Source of the DNA: JANQMX01 sp965247175
GTDB taxonomy: Bacteria > Pseudomonadota > Alphaproteobacteria > Kiloniellales > DSM-21159
Assembly: GCA_965247175.1 (NCBI GenBank)
Contig: OZ252006.1
Span: forward strand, 3,720,001 to 3,784,000
Length of the DNA stretch: 64,000 nucleotides
Direction of reading: 5' to 3'
Shown here: in pieces, positions 42,120 through 50,339 of the stretch
Layout: every line of letters begins with the position of its first letter
How positions within the stretch are numbered: position 1 is the first letter of the stretch
The notes under the pieces: model-generated
Databases searched by the model: none
The model's input: only the letters and a program-made list of their open reading frames with translations
Told to the model about the DNA's origin: nothing
Position numbers and translations under genes: made by a program

Positions 42120-43163
42120 ATGGGGGTCTTACCCGTTCGGACCATTGGGATCTGGATGCTGGCCGTGCCGCTTGCCATCCTGGCGATCGGCCTCGCCTTC
42201 AAGGGCATGGCGGCCGCGAACCCTTCGTTCTTCTTCACCTGGCCTTACTTCATCGAGGTGCTGATCGCCGGCTTGCTCCAGGGCGTGATGTACTCCCTGG
42301 TGGCACTCGGCTTCGTGCTGATCTTCAAGGCCTCGGGCATCTTCAACTTCGCCCAGGGCTCCATGGTGCTCTTCGCCGCGTTGACCATCGTCGGCTTCAT
42401 CGAGATGGGCACCCACTGGACCATCGCCTTCTTCATCACCGCCGGCATCATGGTGCTGCTGGCGATCTCCGTTGAGCGGATTGTGCTGCGGCCGCTGGTC
42501 AACCAGCCGCACATCATCCTCTTCATGGCGACCATCGGGATTTTCTTCTTCCTCGACGGCTTCGCCCAGACGATCTGGGGCTCGGACGTCAAGGTGCTCG
42601 ATATCGGCATCCCCAAGACGCCGATCACGGTCATGGAGAATGCCAATCCGAGCGACCCCAACGATCCCTGGCAATACGGCATCCTGATCAATCAATACGA
42701 CCTGATCGCCGCGGCGATCGGCGCCGTGCTGGTCACGGTGCTGGCGATCTTCTTTCAATACACCCGCACCGGCCGTGCGTTGCGCGCGGTGGCCGACGAT
42801 CACCAGGCGGCGCTGTCGGTCGGCATTCCGCTCAAGACCATCTGGGCCATCGTTTGGTCGGTCGCCGGCATCGTGGCGCTGGTTGCCGGCATCGTCTGGG
42901 GCGGCAAGGCGGGGGTGCAGTTCTCGTTGGCCCTCATCGCCTTGAAGGCGCTGCCGGTGCTTATTCTGGGCGGCTTTACCTCGATCCCCGGCGCCATCGT
43001 CGGCGGCTTGATCATCGGGGCCGGCGAGCAGCTGGCCGAAGTCTTCCTCGGGCCGCTGTTCGGCGGCGCCATCCAGGACTGGTTCGCTTACATGCTGGCC
43101 TTGTTCGTCCTGCTGTTCCGGCCACAGGGCCTGTTCGGCGAACGCATCATCGAGAGAGTGTAG
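42120..43163 (+). CDS. Branched-chain-type ABC transporter permease (LivH-like)
   Basis: A 347-residue membrane protein with about eight to nine helices. The LivH signature is LLQGVMYSLVALGFVLIFKASGIFNFAQG. The later GRALRAVADDHQAALSVGIP is the coupling loop that contacts the ATPases, and GGFTSIPGAIVGGLIIG follows. An N-terminal additional helix (residues 10-30) precedes the usual start. A longer insertion of about 30 residues (roughly 165-195) lies before the coupling half. GGGAG precedes the ATG at 42120. Confidence 0.94.
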   Translation: MGVLPVRTIGIWMLAVPLAILAIGLAFKGMAAANPSFFFTWPYFIEVLIAGLLQGVMYSLVALGFVLIFKASGIFNFAQGSMVLFAALTIVGFIEMGTHWTIAFFITAGIMVLLAISVERIVLRPLVNQPHIILFMATIGIFFFLDGFAQTIWGSDVKVLDIGIPKTPITVMENANPSDPNDPWQYGILINQYDLIAAAIGAVLVTVLAIFFQYTRTGRALRAVADDHQAALSVGIPLKTIWAIVWSVAGIVALVAGIVWGGKAGVQFSLALIALKALPVLILGGFTSIPGAIVGGLIIGAGEQLAEVFLGPLFGGAIQDWFAYMLALFVLLFRPQGLFGERIIERV

Positions 43164-43167
43164 CGCA

Positions 43168-44247
43168 ATGCTTTACCGCGAAGCCGGACAGTTCAAGACG
43201 AGCTACGGCGCCGATCAGGCGATCTTCCCCATCCTGCAAGACAAGCTAGGGATGATCGTCATCCTGGCGCTTGCCGTGGTCGTGGTCCCGCTCATGGCCA
43301 GCACCTACATGCTGAACTCCATTCTGATCCCCTTCCTCGTCTTCTCGATGGCGGCGATCGGGCTCAACCTGCTGACGGGCTATTGCGGGCAGCTCAGCCT
43401 CGGCACCGGCGGCTTCATGGCCTGCGGCGCCTTCTTCGCCTACAAGCTGACGACCGCCTTTCCCGAGCTGCACATCGTCTTGGTCTTTCTGCTGTCCGGC
43501 CTGGGCACCGCAATGGTCGGCATCCTGTTCGGTATCCCCTCGCTGCGCATCAAGGGCTTCTATCTCGCGGTCGCGACGCTGGCGGCGCAGTTCTTCCTCG
43601 TCTGGATGTTCAACAAGTTCGATTGGTGGACGAACTACAGCGCTTCCGGCGTCATCTCCGCGCCGCCGCGCGAGGTGCTGCCGGGTGTCTTCATCACCGG
43701 CACCGAGTCCGAGCCGATCAACAAGTACTACTTCCTGCTCGGCTTCGTCGCCGTCCTGGCGCTGATTGCCAAGAACCTGGTGCGCAGCCGCATCGGCCGC
43801 GCCTGGATGGCCATTCGCGACATGGACATCGCCGCCGAGATCATCGGCATCCGGCCGCTCTGGACCAAGCTCTCGGCCTTCGCCATCAGCTCCTTCTACA
43901 TCGGCATCGCCGGTGCGCTCTGGGCCTTCGTCTACACCGGCTCGGTGGAAGCCTTGGCCTTCGAGATCAACCGCTCCTTCCAGGTGCTGTTCATGATCAT
44001 CATCGGGGGGCTAGGCTCGATCCTCGGCTCCTTCCTCGGCGCCGCCTTCATCGTGCTGCTGCCGATCCTGCTGAATGCCGGCATGCTGGCCATCGATCCG
44101 ACAATTTCCTCGGCTTTGGTCTCGCACATCGAATTCATGATCTTCGGCGCGCTGATCGTGTTCTTCCTGATCGTCGAACCGCACGGTCTGGCGCGGCTTT
44201 GGGCGCTGGCGAAGGAGAAGCTGAGACTCTGGCCGTTCCCATACTAG
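43168..44247 (+). CDS. Branched-chain-type ABC transporter permease (LivM-like)
   Basis: A 359-residue membrane protein with about nine helices. Conserved LivM segments are AAIGLNLLTGYCGQLSLGTGGFMACGA and the coupling loop SRIGRAWMAIRDMDIAAEIIGI. GGLGSILGSFLGAAFIVLLP is the C-terminal family block. It pairs with the LivH-like permease to form the channel. It is followed by a 120-base gap with two hairpins before the binding-protein gene. Confidence 0.94.
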   Translation: MLYREAGQFKTSYGADQAIFPILQDKLGMIVILALAVVVVPLMASTYMLNSILIPFLVFSMAAIGLNLLTGYCGQLSLGTGGFMACGAFFAYKLTTAFPELHIVLVFLLSGLGTAMVGILFGIPSLRIKGFYLAVATLAAQFFLVWMFNKFDWWTNYSASGVISAPPREVLPGVFITGTESEPINKYYFLLGFVAVLALIAKNLVRSRIGRAWMAIRDMDIAAEIIGIRPLWTKLSAFAISSFYIGIAGALWAFVYTGSVEALAFEINRSFQVLFMIIIGGLGSILGSFLGAAFIVLLPILLNAGMLAIDPTISSALVSHIEFMIFGALIVFFLIVEPHGLARLWALAKEKLRLWPFPY

Positions 44248-44277
44248 TTCAAGTGTTTCCTCCCGCGCTCGGTGCCG

Positions 44278-44336
44278 TTGGCGGCGGTCCGGGTGTGGTG
44301 CTAGCTTAACCGCCAAGGACGGCCATCACACCGTCC
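44278..44336 (+). other. Two adjacent hairpins between the permease and binding-protein genes
   Basis: TTGGCGG (44278-44284) pairs with CCGCCAA (44310-44316), and directly after it GGACGG (44317-44322) pairs with CCGTCC (44331-44336). No T run follows. Structures in this position often protect the abundant binding-protein mRNA or set its level relative to the permease message (known for other ABC operons; inferred here). Confidence 0.5.
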
Positions 44337-44367
44337 GAGCCAAACAACGATAGGGAGGTGATCTGTG

Positions 44368-45666
44368 ATGAGATCGAAGTTTATGGCGCTCGCGGTCGCG
44401 GGCATCACGGCCGCGGCGACAGCGGGGACTGCGCTGGCCGCGGACGAGCAATACGTGCCCATGCTGGTCTACAAGTCCGGGGCCTATGCCCCGAACGGCA
44501 TTCCCATCGCGCACGGTTGGGAAGACTATCTGAAGATGATCAACGCGCGCGATGGCGGCGTGAATGGCGTCCAAATGACCTGGGCAGAGTGCGACACGGC
44601 CTACAACAACGACCGCGGCGTCGAGTGCTACGAGCGCTTGAAGCAGCCGACCGCGGCCGGCGTGCAGCCGCTGTCCACCGGCATCACCTACGCGCTCATC
44701 GAACGCGCCACGGCTGATGAGATTCCCATCTTCTCGTCCGGCTACGGGCGGACCTCGGCCGCCTACGGGCCTGTCTTCCCCTACGTCTTCTCGGCGCCGC
44801 TGACCTACTGGTCGGGTGCCGACGTGATGGTCCAGTACATCGCGGATCAGGAAGGCGGCGACCTCAAGGGCAAGAAGATCGCCCTGGTCTATCATGACTC
44901 GGCTTACGGCAAGGAGCCGATCGCGACCCTCGAGCGTCTGGCTGAAGAGGAAGGCTTCACGCTGCACCTTCTGCCGGTGGCCCATCCGGGTCTCGAGCAG
45001 AAAGCCACCTGGCTGCAGATCGGCCGTCAGATCCGGCCGGACTGGACCCTGATGTGGGGCTGGGGCGTGATGAACTCCACGGCCATCAAGGAAGCCGCGG
45101 CCGTCGGCTATCCCATGGACCGCTTCATCGGCATCTGGTGGTCGGGTGCGGAGCCCGATGTGCTCCCGGCCGGCGCCCAGGCCAGCGGCTACAAGTCTCT
45201 CGGCTTCCATGCGCCGGGCAGCGACTATAAGGCGCTGCAGGACGTCCTGCAGTACGTCTACGACGGTGACGAGGGTGCGGCCCGGCTGCGCGGCTGGGGC
45301 GACGTGCTCTACAACCGCGGCATCTTCTCCATGGCCATGCAGGTCGAGGCCATCCGCACGGCCCAAGGCATCCACGGCGAGAAGACGCTGACTGGTGCCC
45401 AGGTGCGTGACGGCTGGGAGACGCTCGACCTCAATGACGCCAAGCTCGCGGAGCTCGGCTTCGAGGGCTTCACCAAGCCGGTGCAGATCACCTGCGAAGA
45501 CCACGAGGGCGGCGGCCAGGCTTTCGTCCAGCAGTGGGACGGTGAGCAGTGGAGCATCATCTCCGACTGGTACATGCCGCGCCGCGACGCCCTGCGTGAG
45601 GCCTACAAGGCCGATGCGCTGGCCTATGCCGCGGAAAAGGGCATCACGCCGCGCGACTGCAGCTGA
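44368..45666 (+). CDS. Periplasmic substrate-binding protein of the LivK family
   Basis: A 432-residue secreted protein: signal peptide MRSKFMALAVAGITAAATAG..ALA (cleavage near residue 25), then the two-lobed type I fold. Cysteines at about 70, 77 and the C-terminal DCS may form disulfides. The ATG at 44368 follows GGGAGGTG; a GTG one codon earlier is less likely. It sits between livM-like and livF-like genes. Family members bind amino acids, amides, urea or aromatic and aliphatic acids; flanking CoA ligases favour an acid (inference). Confidence 0.93.
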   Translation: MRSKFMALAVAGITAAATAGTALAADEQYVPMLVYKSGAYAPNGIPIAHGWEDYLKMINARDGGVNGVQMTWAECDTAYNNDRGVECYERLKQPTAAGVQPLSTGITYALIERATADEIPIFSSGYGRTSAAYGPVFPYVFSAPLTYWSGADVMVQYIADQEGGDLKGKKIALVYHDSAYGKEPIATLERLAEEEGFTLHLLPVAHPGLEQKATWLQIGRQIRPDWTLMWGWGVMNSTAIKEAAAVGYPMDRFIGIWWSGAEPDVLPAGAQASGYKSLGFHAPGSDYKALQDVLQYVYDGDEGAARLRGWGDVLYNRGIFSMAMQVEAIRTAQGIHGEKTLTGAQVRDGWETLDLNDAKLAELGFEGFTKPVQITCEDHEGGGQAFVQQWDGEQWSIISDWYMPRRDALREAYKADALAYAAEKGITPRDCS

Positions 45667-45696
45667 GCCCTTAGCGAGAGGACGAGGAGAGCGGCC

Positions 45697-46539
45697 GTGG
45701 CAGCGGTGATGGAAGAGGAGAGCGAGGTCGGCGCGCAAGCGGCCCTGCTCGACGTCAACAACATCGAGGTCATCTACGACCATGTGATCCTCGTTCTCAA
45801 AGGCGTTTCCCTGTCGGTTCCCGAGGGGGGCATCGTCGCCCTCCTCGGGGCCAACGGGGCCGGTAAGACAACCACCTTGAAGGCGATCTCCAACCTGCTG
45901 CGCGCCGAGCGCGGCGAGGTCACCAAAGGCAGCATCGAGCTGGCCGGCGAACGGGTGCAGGCCCTGACGCCCAACGACATGGTCAAGCGCGGCGTCATCC
46001 AGGTGATGGAAGGGCGCCACTGCTTCGAGCACCTGACGGTGGAAGAGAACCTGCTGACCGGCGCCTACACCCGCGGCGGTGACCGGGCCGGCATCCAGCA
46101 GGACCTGGAGATGGTCTACGGCTATTTCCCGCGCCTAAAGGAGCGGCGCGGCAGCCAGGCCGGCTATACCTCTGGCGGCGAGCAGCAGATGACGGCGATC
46201 GGCCGGGCGCTGATGAGCCGGCCGAAGATGATCCTGCTCGACGAGCCCTCCATGGGCTTGGCGCCGCAGCTCGTCGAGCAGATCTTCGAGATCGTCAAGC
46301 GCATCAACGAAGAGGAGGGGGTCTCCATCCTCCTTGCCGAGCAGAACACCAACATCGCCCTCAAGTACGCCCGCTACGGCTACATTCTCGAAAACGGCCG
46401 CGTGGTCCTCGACGGCGAGGCCAAGGCGCTGCGCGAGAACGAGGACGTCAAGGAGTTCTATCTCGGGCTATCCGGCAGCGACCGCCGCAGCTATCGCGAC
46501 GTCAAGCACTACAAGCGCCGCAAGCGCTGGCTGTCCTGA
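45697..46539 (+). CDS. Branched-chain-type ABC transporter ATPase (LivF-like)
   Basis: A 280-residue ATPase with Walker A LGANGAGKTT (50-59), signature TSGGEQQMTAIGRAL and Walker B MILLDEPSMGLAP. It has about 25 additional basic residues at the C-terminus (SDRRSYRDVKHYKRRKRW) compared with LivF. The GTG start is backed by GAGGAGA six bases upstream. It completes the five-component importer encoded here. Confidence 0.94.
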   Translation: MAAVMEEESEVGAQAALLDVNNIEVIYDHVILVLKGVSLSVPEGGIVALLGANGAGKTTTLKAISNLLRAERGEVTKGSIELAGERVQALTPNDMVKRGVIQVMEGRHCFEHLTVEENLLTGAYTRGGDRAGIQQDLEMVYGYFPRLKERRGSQAGYTSGGEQQMTAIGRALMSRPKMILLDEPSMGLAPQLVEQIFEIVKRINEEEGVSILLAEQNTNIALKYARYGYILENGRVVLDGEAKALRENEDVKEFYLGLSGSDRRSYRDVKHYKRRKRWLS

Positions 46540-46559
46540 CCTCAAACGCGCGAGCCCCT

Positions 46560-47795
46560 ATGGCCGAGTACTACGACGCGCTGGAAACGCGCAGCCCCGA
46601 CGTCCGCGCCGAGGCGACGCTTGCTGCCCTCAAGGCGCAGCTGGCCCACGCCAAGGCCGAGAGCGCGGCCTACGCCGATCTGCTCGCCGATGTGGAGCCG
46701 CAATCCTTCACCAGCCTCGGCGATCTGGCGCGCCTGCCGGTGGTGCGCAAGGCCGCGCTGATCGAGCGGCAGGCCGCAGAGCCGCCCTTCGGTGGACTGA
46801 ACGCCATTCCTCCCGGCTCCGCCGGACGCATCTTCACTTCGCCGGGACCGCTCTATGAGCTGGAGGGGCGGGTCAGCGACTACGGGCGCATGGCCCGCGC
46901 GCTGTTCGCCGCGGGCTTCCGGTCCGGCGAAATGCTGCACAATTGCTTCGCCTACCACCTCACTCCAGGGGGCTGGATTCTGGACGCCGGCGCCCGCCAG
47001 CTCGGCTGTGCCGTGATCCCCGCAGGTGTCGGACAAAGCGAGCAGCAGGCCCAGGCCATCGCCCATTTGCGGCCCCAGGGCTATGTCGGCACCCCGGACT
47101 TCCTCAAGGTCATCCTCGACAAGGCGGCGGAGCTCAGCCTCGACTGCAGCTCGATCACGCGGGCTCTGGTCTCGGGCGGCGCGCTCTTCCCCAGCATGCG
47201 GGCCGAGTACCAAGAGCGCGGTGTTACCGTGCTGCAGTGCTATGCGACCGGCGAGCTCGGCCTCATCGCCTATGAGACCGAGGCCGACCAGGGCATGGTG
47301 GTCGATGAAGGGGTGATCGTCGAGATCGTCCGGCCCGGCACCGGCGAGCCGGTTCCCGAAGGAGAGGTGGGCGAGCTGGTGGTGACCAACCTGCAGCCGG
47401 CCTATCCGCTCATTCGTTTTGCCACCGGCGATCTCTCGGCGGTCAAGCCGGGGCTGAGCGCCTGCGGCCGGACCAACCATCGCATTGCCGGCTGGCTGGG
47501 CCGCGCCGATCAGACCACCAAGGTCAAGGGCATGTTCGTCCATCCCGAGCAGGTGGCCGAGGTGGTCAAGCGCCACGCCGCGATCGGCAGGGCGCGCCTC
47601 GTGGTCACCCGCGCCGGCGAGGCCGATGAGATGACCTTGCATTGCGAAGTGACGGAGCGGCCCGAGGGCCTCGCCACGGCCATTGCAGAGACCCTGCAAG
47701 CTATCTGCAAGCTGCGCGGCAAGGTGGCTCTGGAGGAGGGCGGCGCCTTGCCCAACGACGGCAAGGTGATCGAGGACGCCCGCGCCTACGACTAA
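46560..47795 (+). CDS. PaaK-like AMP-binding ligase with altered P-loop
   Basis: A 411-residue member of the phenylacetate-CoA ligase family: TPDFLKVILDKAAELSL, LVSGGALFPSMRAEYQE, QCYATGELGLIAYE and the C-terminal GRADQTTKVKGMFVHPEQV are family blocks. The phosphate-binding segment, SSGTTG in PaaK, here reads IFTSPGPLYELEG, so the usual Ser/Thr/Gly loop is replaced. Either this clade uses another ATP grip or the enzyme has a changed reaction. It lies 20 bases after the livF-like gene and 23 bases before the cupin gene. Confidence 0.88.
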   Translation: MAEYYDALETRSPDVRAEATLAALKAQLAHAKAESAAYADLLADVEPQSFTSLGDLARLPVVRKAALIERQAAEPPFGGLNAIPPGSAGRIFTSPGPLYELEGRVSDYGRMARALFAAGFRSGEMLHNCFAYHLTPGGWILDAGARQLGCAVIPAGVGQSEQQAQAIAHLRPQGYVGTPDFLKVILDKAAELSLDCSSITRALVSGGALFPSMRAEYQERGVTVLQCYATGELGLIAYETEADQGMVVDEGVIVEIVRPGTGEPVPEGEVGELVVTNLQPAYPLIRFATGDLSAVKPGLSACGRTNHRIAGWLGRADQTTKVKGMFVHPEQVAEVVKRHAAIGRARLVVTRAGEADEMTLHCEVTERPEGLATAIAETLQAICKLRGKVALEEGGALPNDGKVIEDARAYD

Positions 47796-47818
47796 CCCGG
47801 CTGCAATCGCGTCCGGCC

Positions 47819-48472
47819 ATGGCCGACAGCCTCTTTGATATCGCGGATCGCGCGCTCGATACCATCGCCGGCGGGCTCGACTGCCTGCACGGCGATGCCG
47901 AGGGGGTCGCCGAGACTCTGGAGCGGCTGGGACAGCAAGCACGCTCGCGAGAGCTGCCGCCCCAGCCGCGGCAGGACCCTGCCTGCCGCCACCTGGCCGA
48001 CGGGCTGGCGTCAGCGCGGACGGTCGACGCTGGGCTTGCCGAAAGCCTAGCGGCGCTGGCGCCCCTGCTGCACTGGCAGCGTATCCCCGAGCACGTGCCG
48101 CACCCGCCGGACCCCTTCATGGACGACTACGCCTTCGCCAAGATCTTCGGCCCCCAGGGCGTCTATCCCGGCGAGGACTTCATGATGGGCCTCTTCATCA
48201 TCGGCCCGCAGCAGTTCTATCCGACCCATCTGCACCAGGCGCCTGAGCTCTATTGGCTGTTCACCGGGCCGACCGAATGGCGTTTCGGCGAGGAGCTGTC
48301 TTGGGAGGAGAAGCCGGCCGGTGCGCTGCACTGGCATGGACCCTATCAACCCCACGCCATGCGGACCGGCGCGGTGCCTTTCTTCGCCCTCTGGGCCTGG
48401 ACCCGCGATATCCACGGCGACTACCGCATCGTCGGTGCAGAGGATTCGGCGCCGCTCCATCACCCGGAGTGA
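47819..48472 (+). CDS. DMSP lyase-family-like cupin protein
   Basis: A 217-residue protein with a helical N-terminal half and a C-terminal cupin. The metal-ligand pattern FYPTHLHQAPELYWLFTG has His137, His139, Glu143 and Tyr145, and QPHAMRTG supplies His179. The HxHxxxExY...H arrangement matches cupin DMSP lyases (DddW/DddQ/DddL/DddK), which release dimethyl sulfide and acrylate. A different beta-elimination substrate is quite possible. ATG at 47819; the upstream part of the frame is a shadow of the ligase gene. Last gene of the operon. Confidence 0.75.
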   Translation: MADSLFDIADRALDTIAGGLDCLHGDAEGVAETLERLGQQARSRELPPQPRQDPACRHLADGLASARTVDAGLAESLAALAPLLHWQRIPEHVPHPPDPFMDDYAFAKIFGPQGVYPGEDFMMGLFIIGPQQFYPTHLHQAPELYWLFTGPTEWRFGEELSWEEKPAGALHWHGPYQPHAMRTGAVPFFALWAWTRDIHGDYRIVGAEDSAPLHHPE

Positions 48473-48534
48473 GCATTGCAGCGCGTCGGAACGACTGTCT
48501 GAGAGAAACCGCAGGCGTTGCCACACCTCCTCTC

Positions 48535-48677
48535 GTCACCCCGGAGGAGCCTCGTGAGAGGCGACATCCGGGGTCCACTTCACGCCCCGTGCCTGGCATA
48601 GACACGCCTTCGGCAACTCGCTATCGCGAGCCCGGACACGCGGCCTTCGCTCACGCGAAGCCCTTGGCCGGGGTGAC
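48535..48677. repeat. Dispersed GTCAC...GTGAC palindromic repeat, copy G
   Basis: Begins GTCACCCCGGAGGAGCCTC and ends AAGCCCTTGGCCGGGGTGAC. Its left tip equals the inverted right tip of copy D. Unlike the other copies it lies between co-directional genes (cupin and ccmA), just downstream of the cupin stop. Internal short palindromes include CTCGCTATCGCGAG and TTCGCTCACGCGAA. Confidence 0.8.
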
Positions 48678-48835
48678 AGTTAGTGCAGGTGTCGGCTTGC
48701 CGAGCCCTGAGCCGCAGACAAGGGGTGAAGGGCCGAAAGGTAGGCAAACTGAGCCTTTTTTGGGCTTTTGAACGCGACACAATTCCGCCCAAATTCGGGC
48801 TCAGCCCAACCACAATCAAAATCCAATATAGTTAA

Positions 48836-48945
48836 CAGGGAGACTTCCCCTCTCTGTTAGAGGCATACCAGTCGGCCTCACCAAGCCCCCCATCACGACT
48901 GGTAGGCGGTCGCCGGTTCCGACCCCCGGCGGCCGCCACTTTTTT
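48836..48945 (+). ncRNA. Candidate small RNA with C-rich loops
   Basis: Three consecutive stems suggest an independent transcript of about 110 bases. Hairpin 1 (48836-48856) has a C/U-rich loop region ACTTCCCCT. Hairpin 2 is TACCAGTCG (48866-48874) with CGACTGGTA (48896-48904), nine perfect pairs and a loop containing CCTCACC and CCCCCC. Hairpin 3 is a terminator. TATAGT at 48827-48832 could be its -10 box; no good -35 is seen. C-rich loops can pair with Shine-Dalgarno sequences, as in CuckooRNA/CcsR and alpha-r14 RNAs, though their exact CCUCCUCCC motif is absent. Confidence 0.6.
48905..48945 (+). terminator. Strong intrinsic terminator
   Basis: GGCGGTCGCCGG (48905-48916) pairs with CCGGCGGCCGCC (48926-48937) over twelve positions, one being G-U, with a nine-base loop, followed by AC and six T residues (48940-48945). 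It ends the candidate small RNA and would also insulate ccmA from upstream transcription. It is the clearest rho-independent terminator in the window. Confidence 0.85.
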
Positions 48946-49020
48946 GTCAGGCTTTCGGGCCCGCCGCGGCTTTGCTATAGCCAGCGATCTTCTAGCTTTG
49001 GGTTGGGCTCCACCAAGAGC

Positions 49021-49671
49021 ATGGGACATTTGAAGGCCGAAGGCCTGGCCTGCCTGCGCGGCGGACGGCCCGTGTTCGCCGATCTCTCATTCGACTTGCC
49101 GCCGGGGGAGATTTTGCTGCTGGTCGGGCCCAACGGCAGCGGCAAATCGAGTCTACTGCGCGTCCTTGCCGGCCTGCTGCGCCCCGCCCTGGGGCAGCTC
49201 ACCTGGAACGGTGAGCCGGTGCAGCGTGACCTCTTGGCGTACTTCAGCCACCTCCACTATGTCGGCCATCAGACCAGCCTGAAGCCGCGGCTGACCGTGC
49301 GCGAGAACCTGGCCTTTTGGGCCGATCTGCGCGGCGGTGCGAAAGACAGTGTCGTGGAAACGGCGCTGGAGCGTCTGGCGCTGGAACGATTGGCGCCGCA
49401 GCCCGCCGAGGTGCTCTCTTCGGGGCAGCGGCGGCGCCTCGCCTTGGCGCGGCTTCTCGTCGCACCAGCGGCGCTCTGGCTGCTCGACGAGCCGACCGTC
49501 GGGCTGGACGACGCCAACATCGGCCGCCTGCGCGGTGTGATCGAGGAGCATCGCGCCGGCGGCGGCGCGGCCGTCATCGCCACCCACCTGGACCTCGGTC
49601 TGAACCACGAGCAGACGCTTTCGCTCGCCGACTTCGCACCCTCTGCCGAGATGGCGGAGGCGATCTGGTGA
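49021..49671 (+). CDS. ccmA: Cytochrome c maturation ABC ATPase CcmA
   Basis: A 216-residue ATPase with Walker A LVGPNGSGKSSLL (35-46), the CcmA-typical YVGHQTSLKPRLTVRENL, signature LSSGQRRRLALARLL and Walker B LWLLDEPTVGLD. With CcmB and CcmC it drives release of holo-CcmE. The ATG at 49021 is preferred over a TTG six codons upstream. Its stop overlaps the ccmB GTG. Confidence 0.96.
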   Translation: MGHLKAEGLACLRGGRPVFADLSFDLPPGEILLLVGPNGSGKSSLLRVLAGLLRPALGQLTWNGEPVQRDLLAYFSHLHYVGHQTSLKPRLTVRENLAFWADLRGGAKDSVVETALERLALERLAPQPAEVLSSGQRRRLALARLLVAPAALWLLDEPTVGLDDANIGRLRGVIEEHRAGGGAAVIATHLDLGLNHEQTLSLADFAPSAEMAEAIW

Positions 49672-50333
49672 ACACCTTTCTGGCGGTGCTGCGGCGCGAC
49701 CTGCGCCTGGCGCTCAGGCGCAGCGGCGATCTGGCGACGGTCGTGCTGTTCTTCATTCTGACGGCCTCGCTCTTTCCCTTCGGCGTCGGGCCGGACCCGA
49801 ACCTCTTGGCCCGCATGGCCCCCGGAATCGTTTGGGTGACCGCGCTTTTGGCCGTGCTGCTGTCGTTGGAGCGCATCTTCCTGGCCGACTATGAAGACGG
49901 CTCGCTGGAGCTGCTGCGCATCTCCCCGGTCTCGCTCGAGCTGGTGGTGCTGGCCAAGATCACCGCCCACTGGCTGACCACCGGGCTGCCGTTGACCGCC
50001 GCGGCCCCCATTCTCGCCATCCTCTTCAACCTGCCCTCGGAGGCGCTGCCGACCCTGCTGCTCACCTTGCTGATCGGCACGCCGACCCTCAGCCTGGTCG
50101 GCGCGGTCGGGGCGGCGCTGACCCTGGGCGCGCGGCGTGGCGGCGTGCTCATTCCGCTTCTGGTCCTGCCGCTCAACGTGCCGGTTCTGATCTTCGGCAC
50201 CGGGGCGGTGGATGCTGCCATCAGCGGCTTTCCGGCGCAGGCCAGCCTGGCCTTGTTGGGGGCCATTGGCGCTCTCATGTTGTTCGTGGGACCGGTCGCC
50301 GCCGCTGCCGCGGTACGACAGGCTGTCGAATAG
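49668..50333 (+). CDS. ccmB: Cytochrome c maturation permease CcmB
   Basis: A 221-residue protein with six helices. Characteristic CcmB segments are FLAVLRRDLRLALRRSGDL at the start, MAPGIVWVTALLAVLLSLERIFLADYEDGSLELL (read as consecutive blocks from about residue 45), and GVLIPLLVLPLNVPVLIFG. It starts with GTG inside the ccmA stop (GTGA); longer in-frame sequence upstream is a shadow of ccmA. It forms the CcmABCD complex. Confidence 0.96.
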   Translation: MNTFLAVLRRDLRLALRRSGDLATVVLFFILTASLFPFGVGPDPNLLARMAPGIVWVTALLAVLLSLERIFLADYEDGSLELLRISPVSLELVVLAKITAHWLTTGLPLTAAAPILAILFNLPSEALPTLLLTLLIGTPTLSLVGAVGAALTLGARRGGVLIPLLVLPLNVPVLIFGTGAVDAAISGFPAQASLALLGAIGALMLFVGPVAAAAAVRQAVE

Positions 50334-50339
50334 CAGGCC

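Larger units (their letters stand above)
48473..49020. other. 548-base gap: repeat copy G, candidate small RNA, ccmA leader
   Basis: No protein gene is credible. From left to right it holds the palindromic repeat copy G (48535-48677), a T-rich run (CCTTTTTTGGG near 48755), a palindrome GCCCAAATTCGGGC (48787-48800), and a candidate small RNA with terminator (48836-48945). A 75-base ccmA leader without a clear promoter follows. Confidence 0.55.

Noticed and set aside
48905..48937. Segment resembling a tRNA T arm or tmRNA piece (GGTTCCGAC)
   Set aside because: The T-loop lacks the required TTCRA pattern, no acceptor or anticodon arm can be built, and the bases form a perfect terminator stem followed by six Ts.
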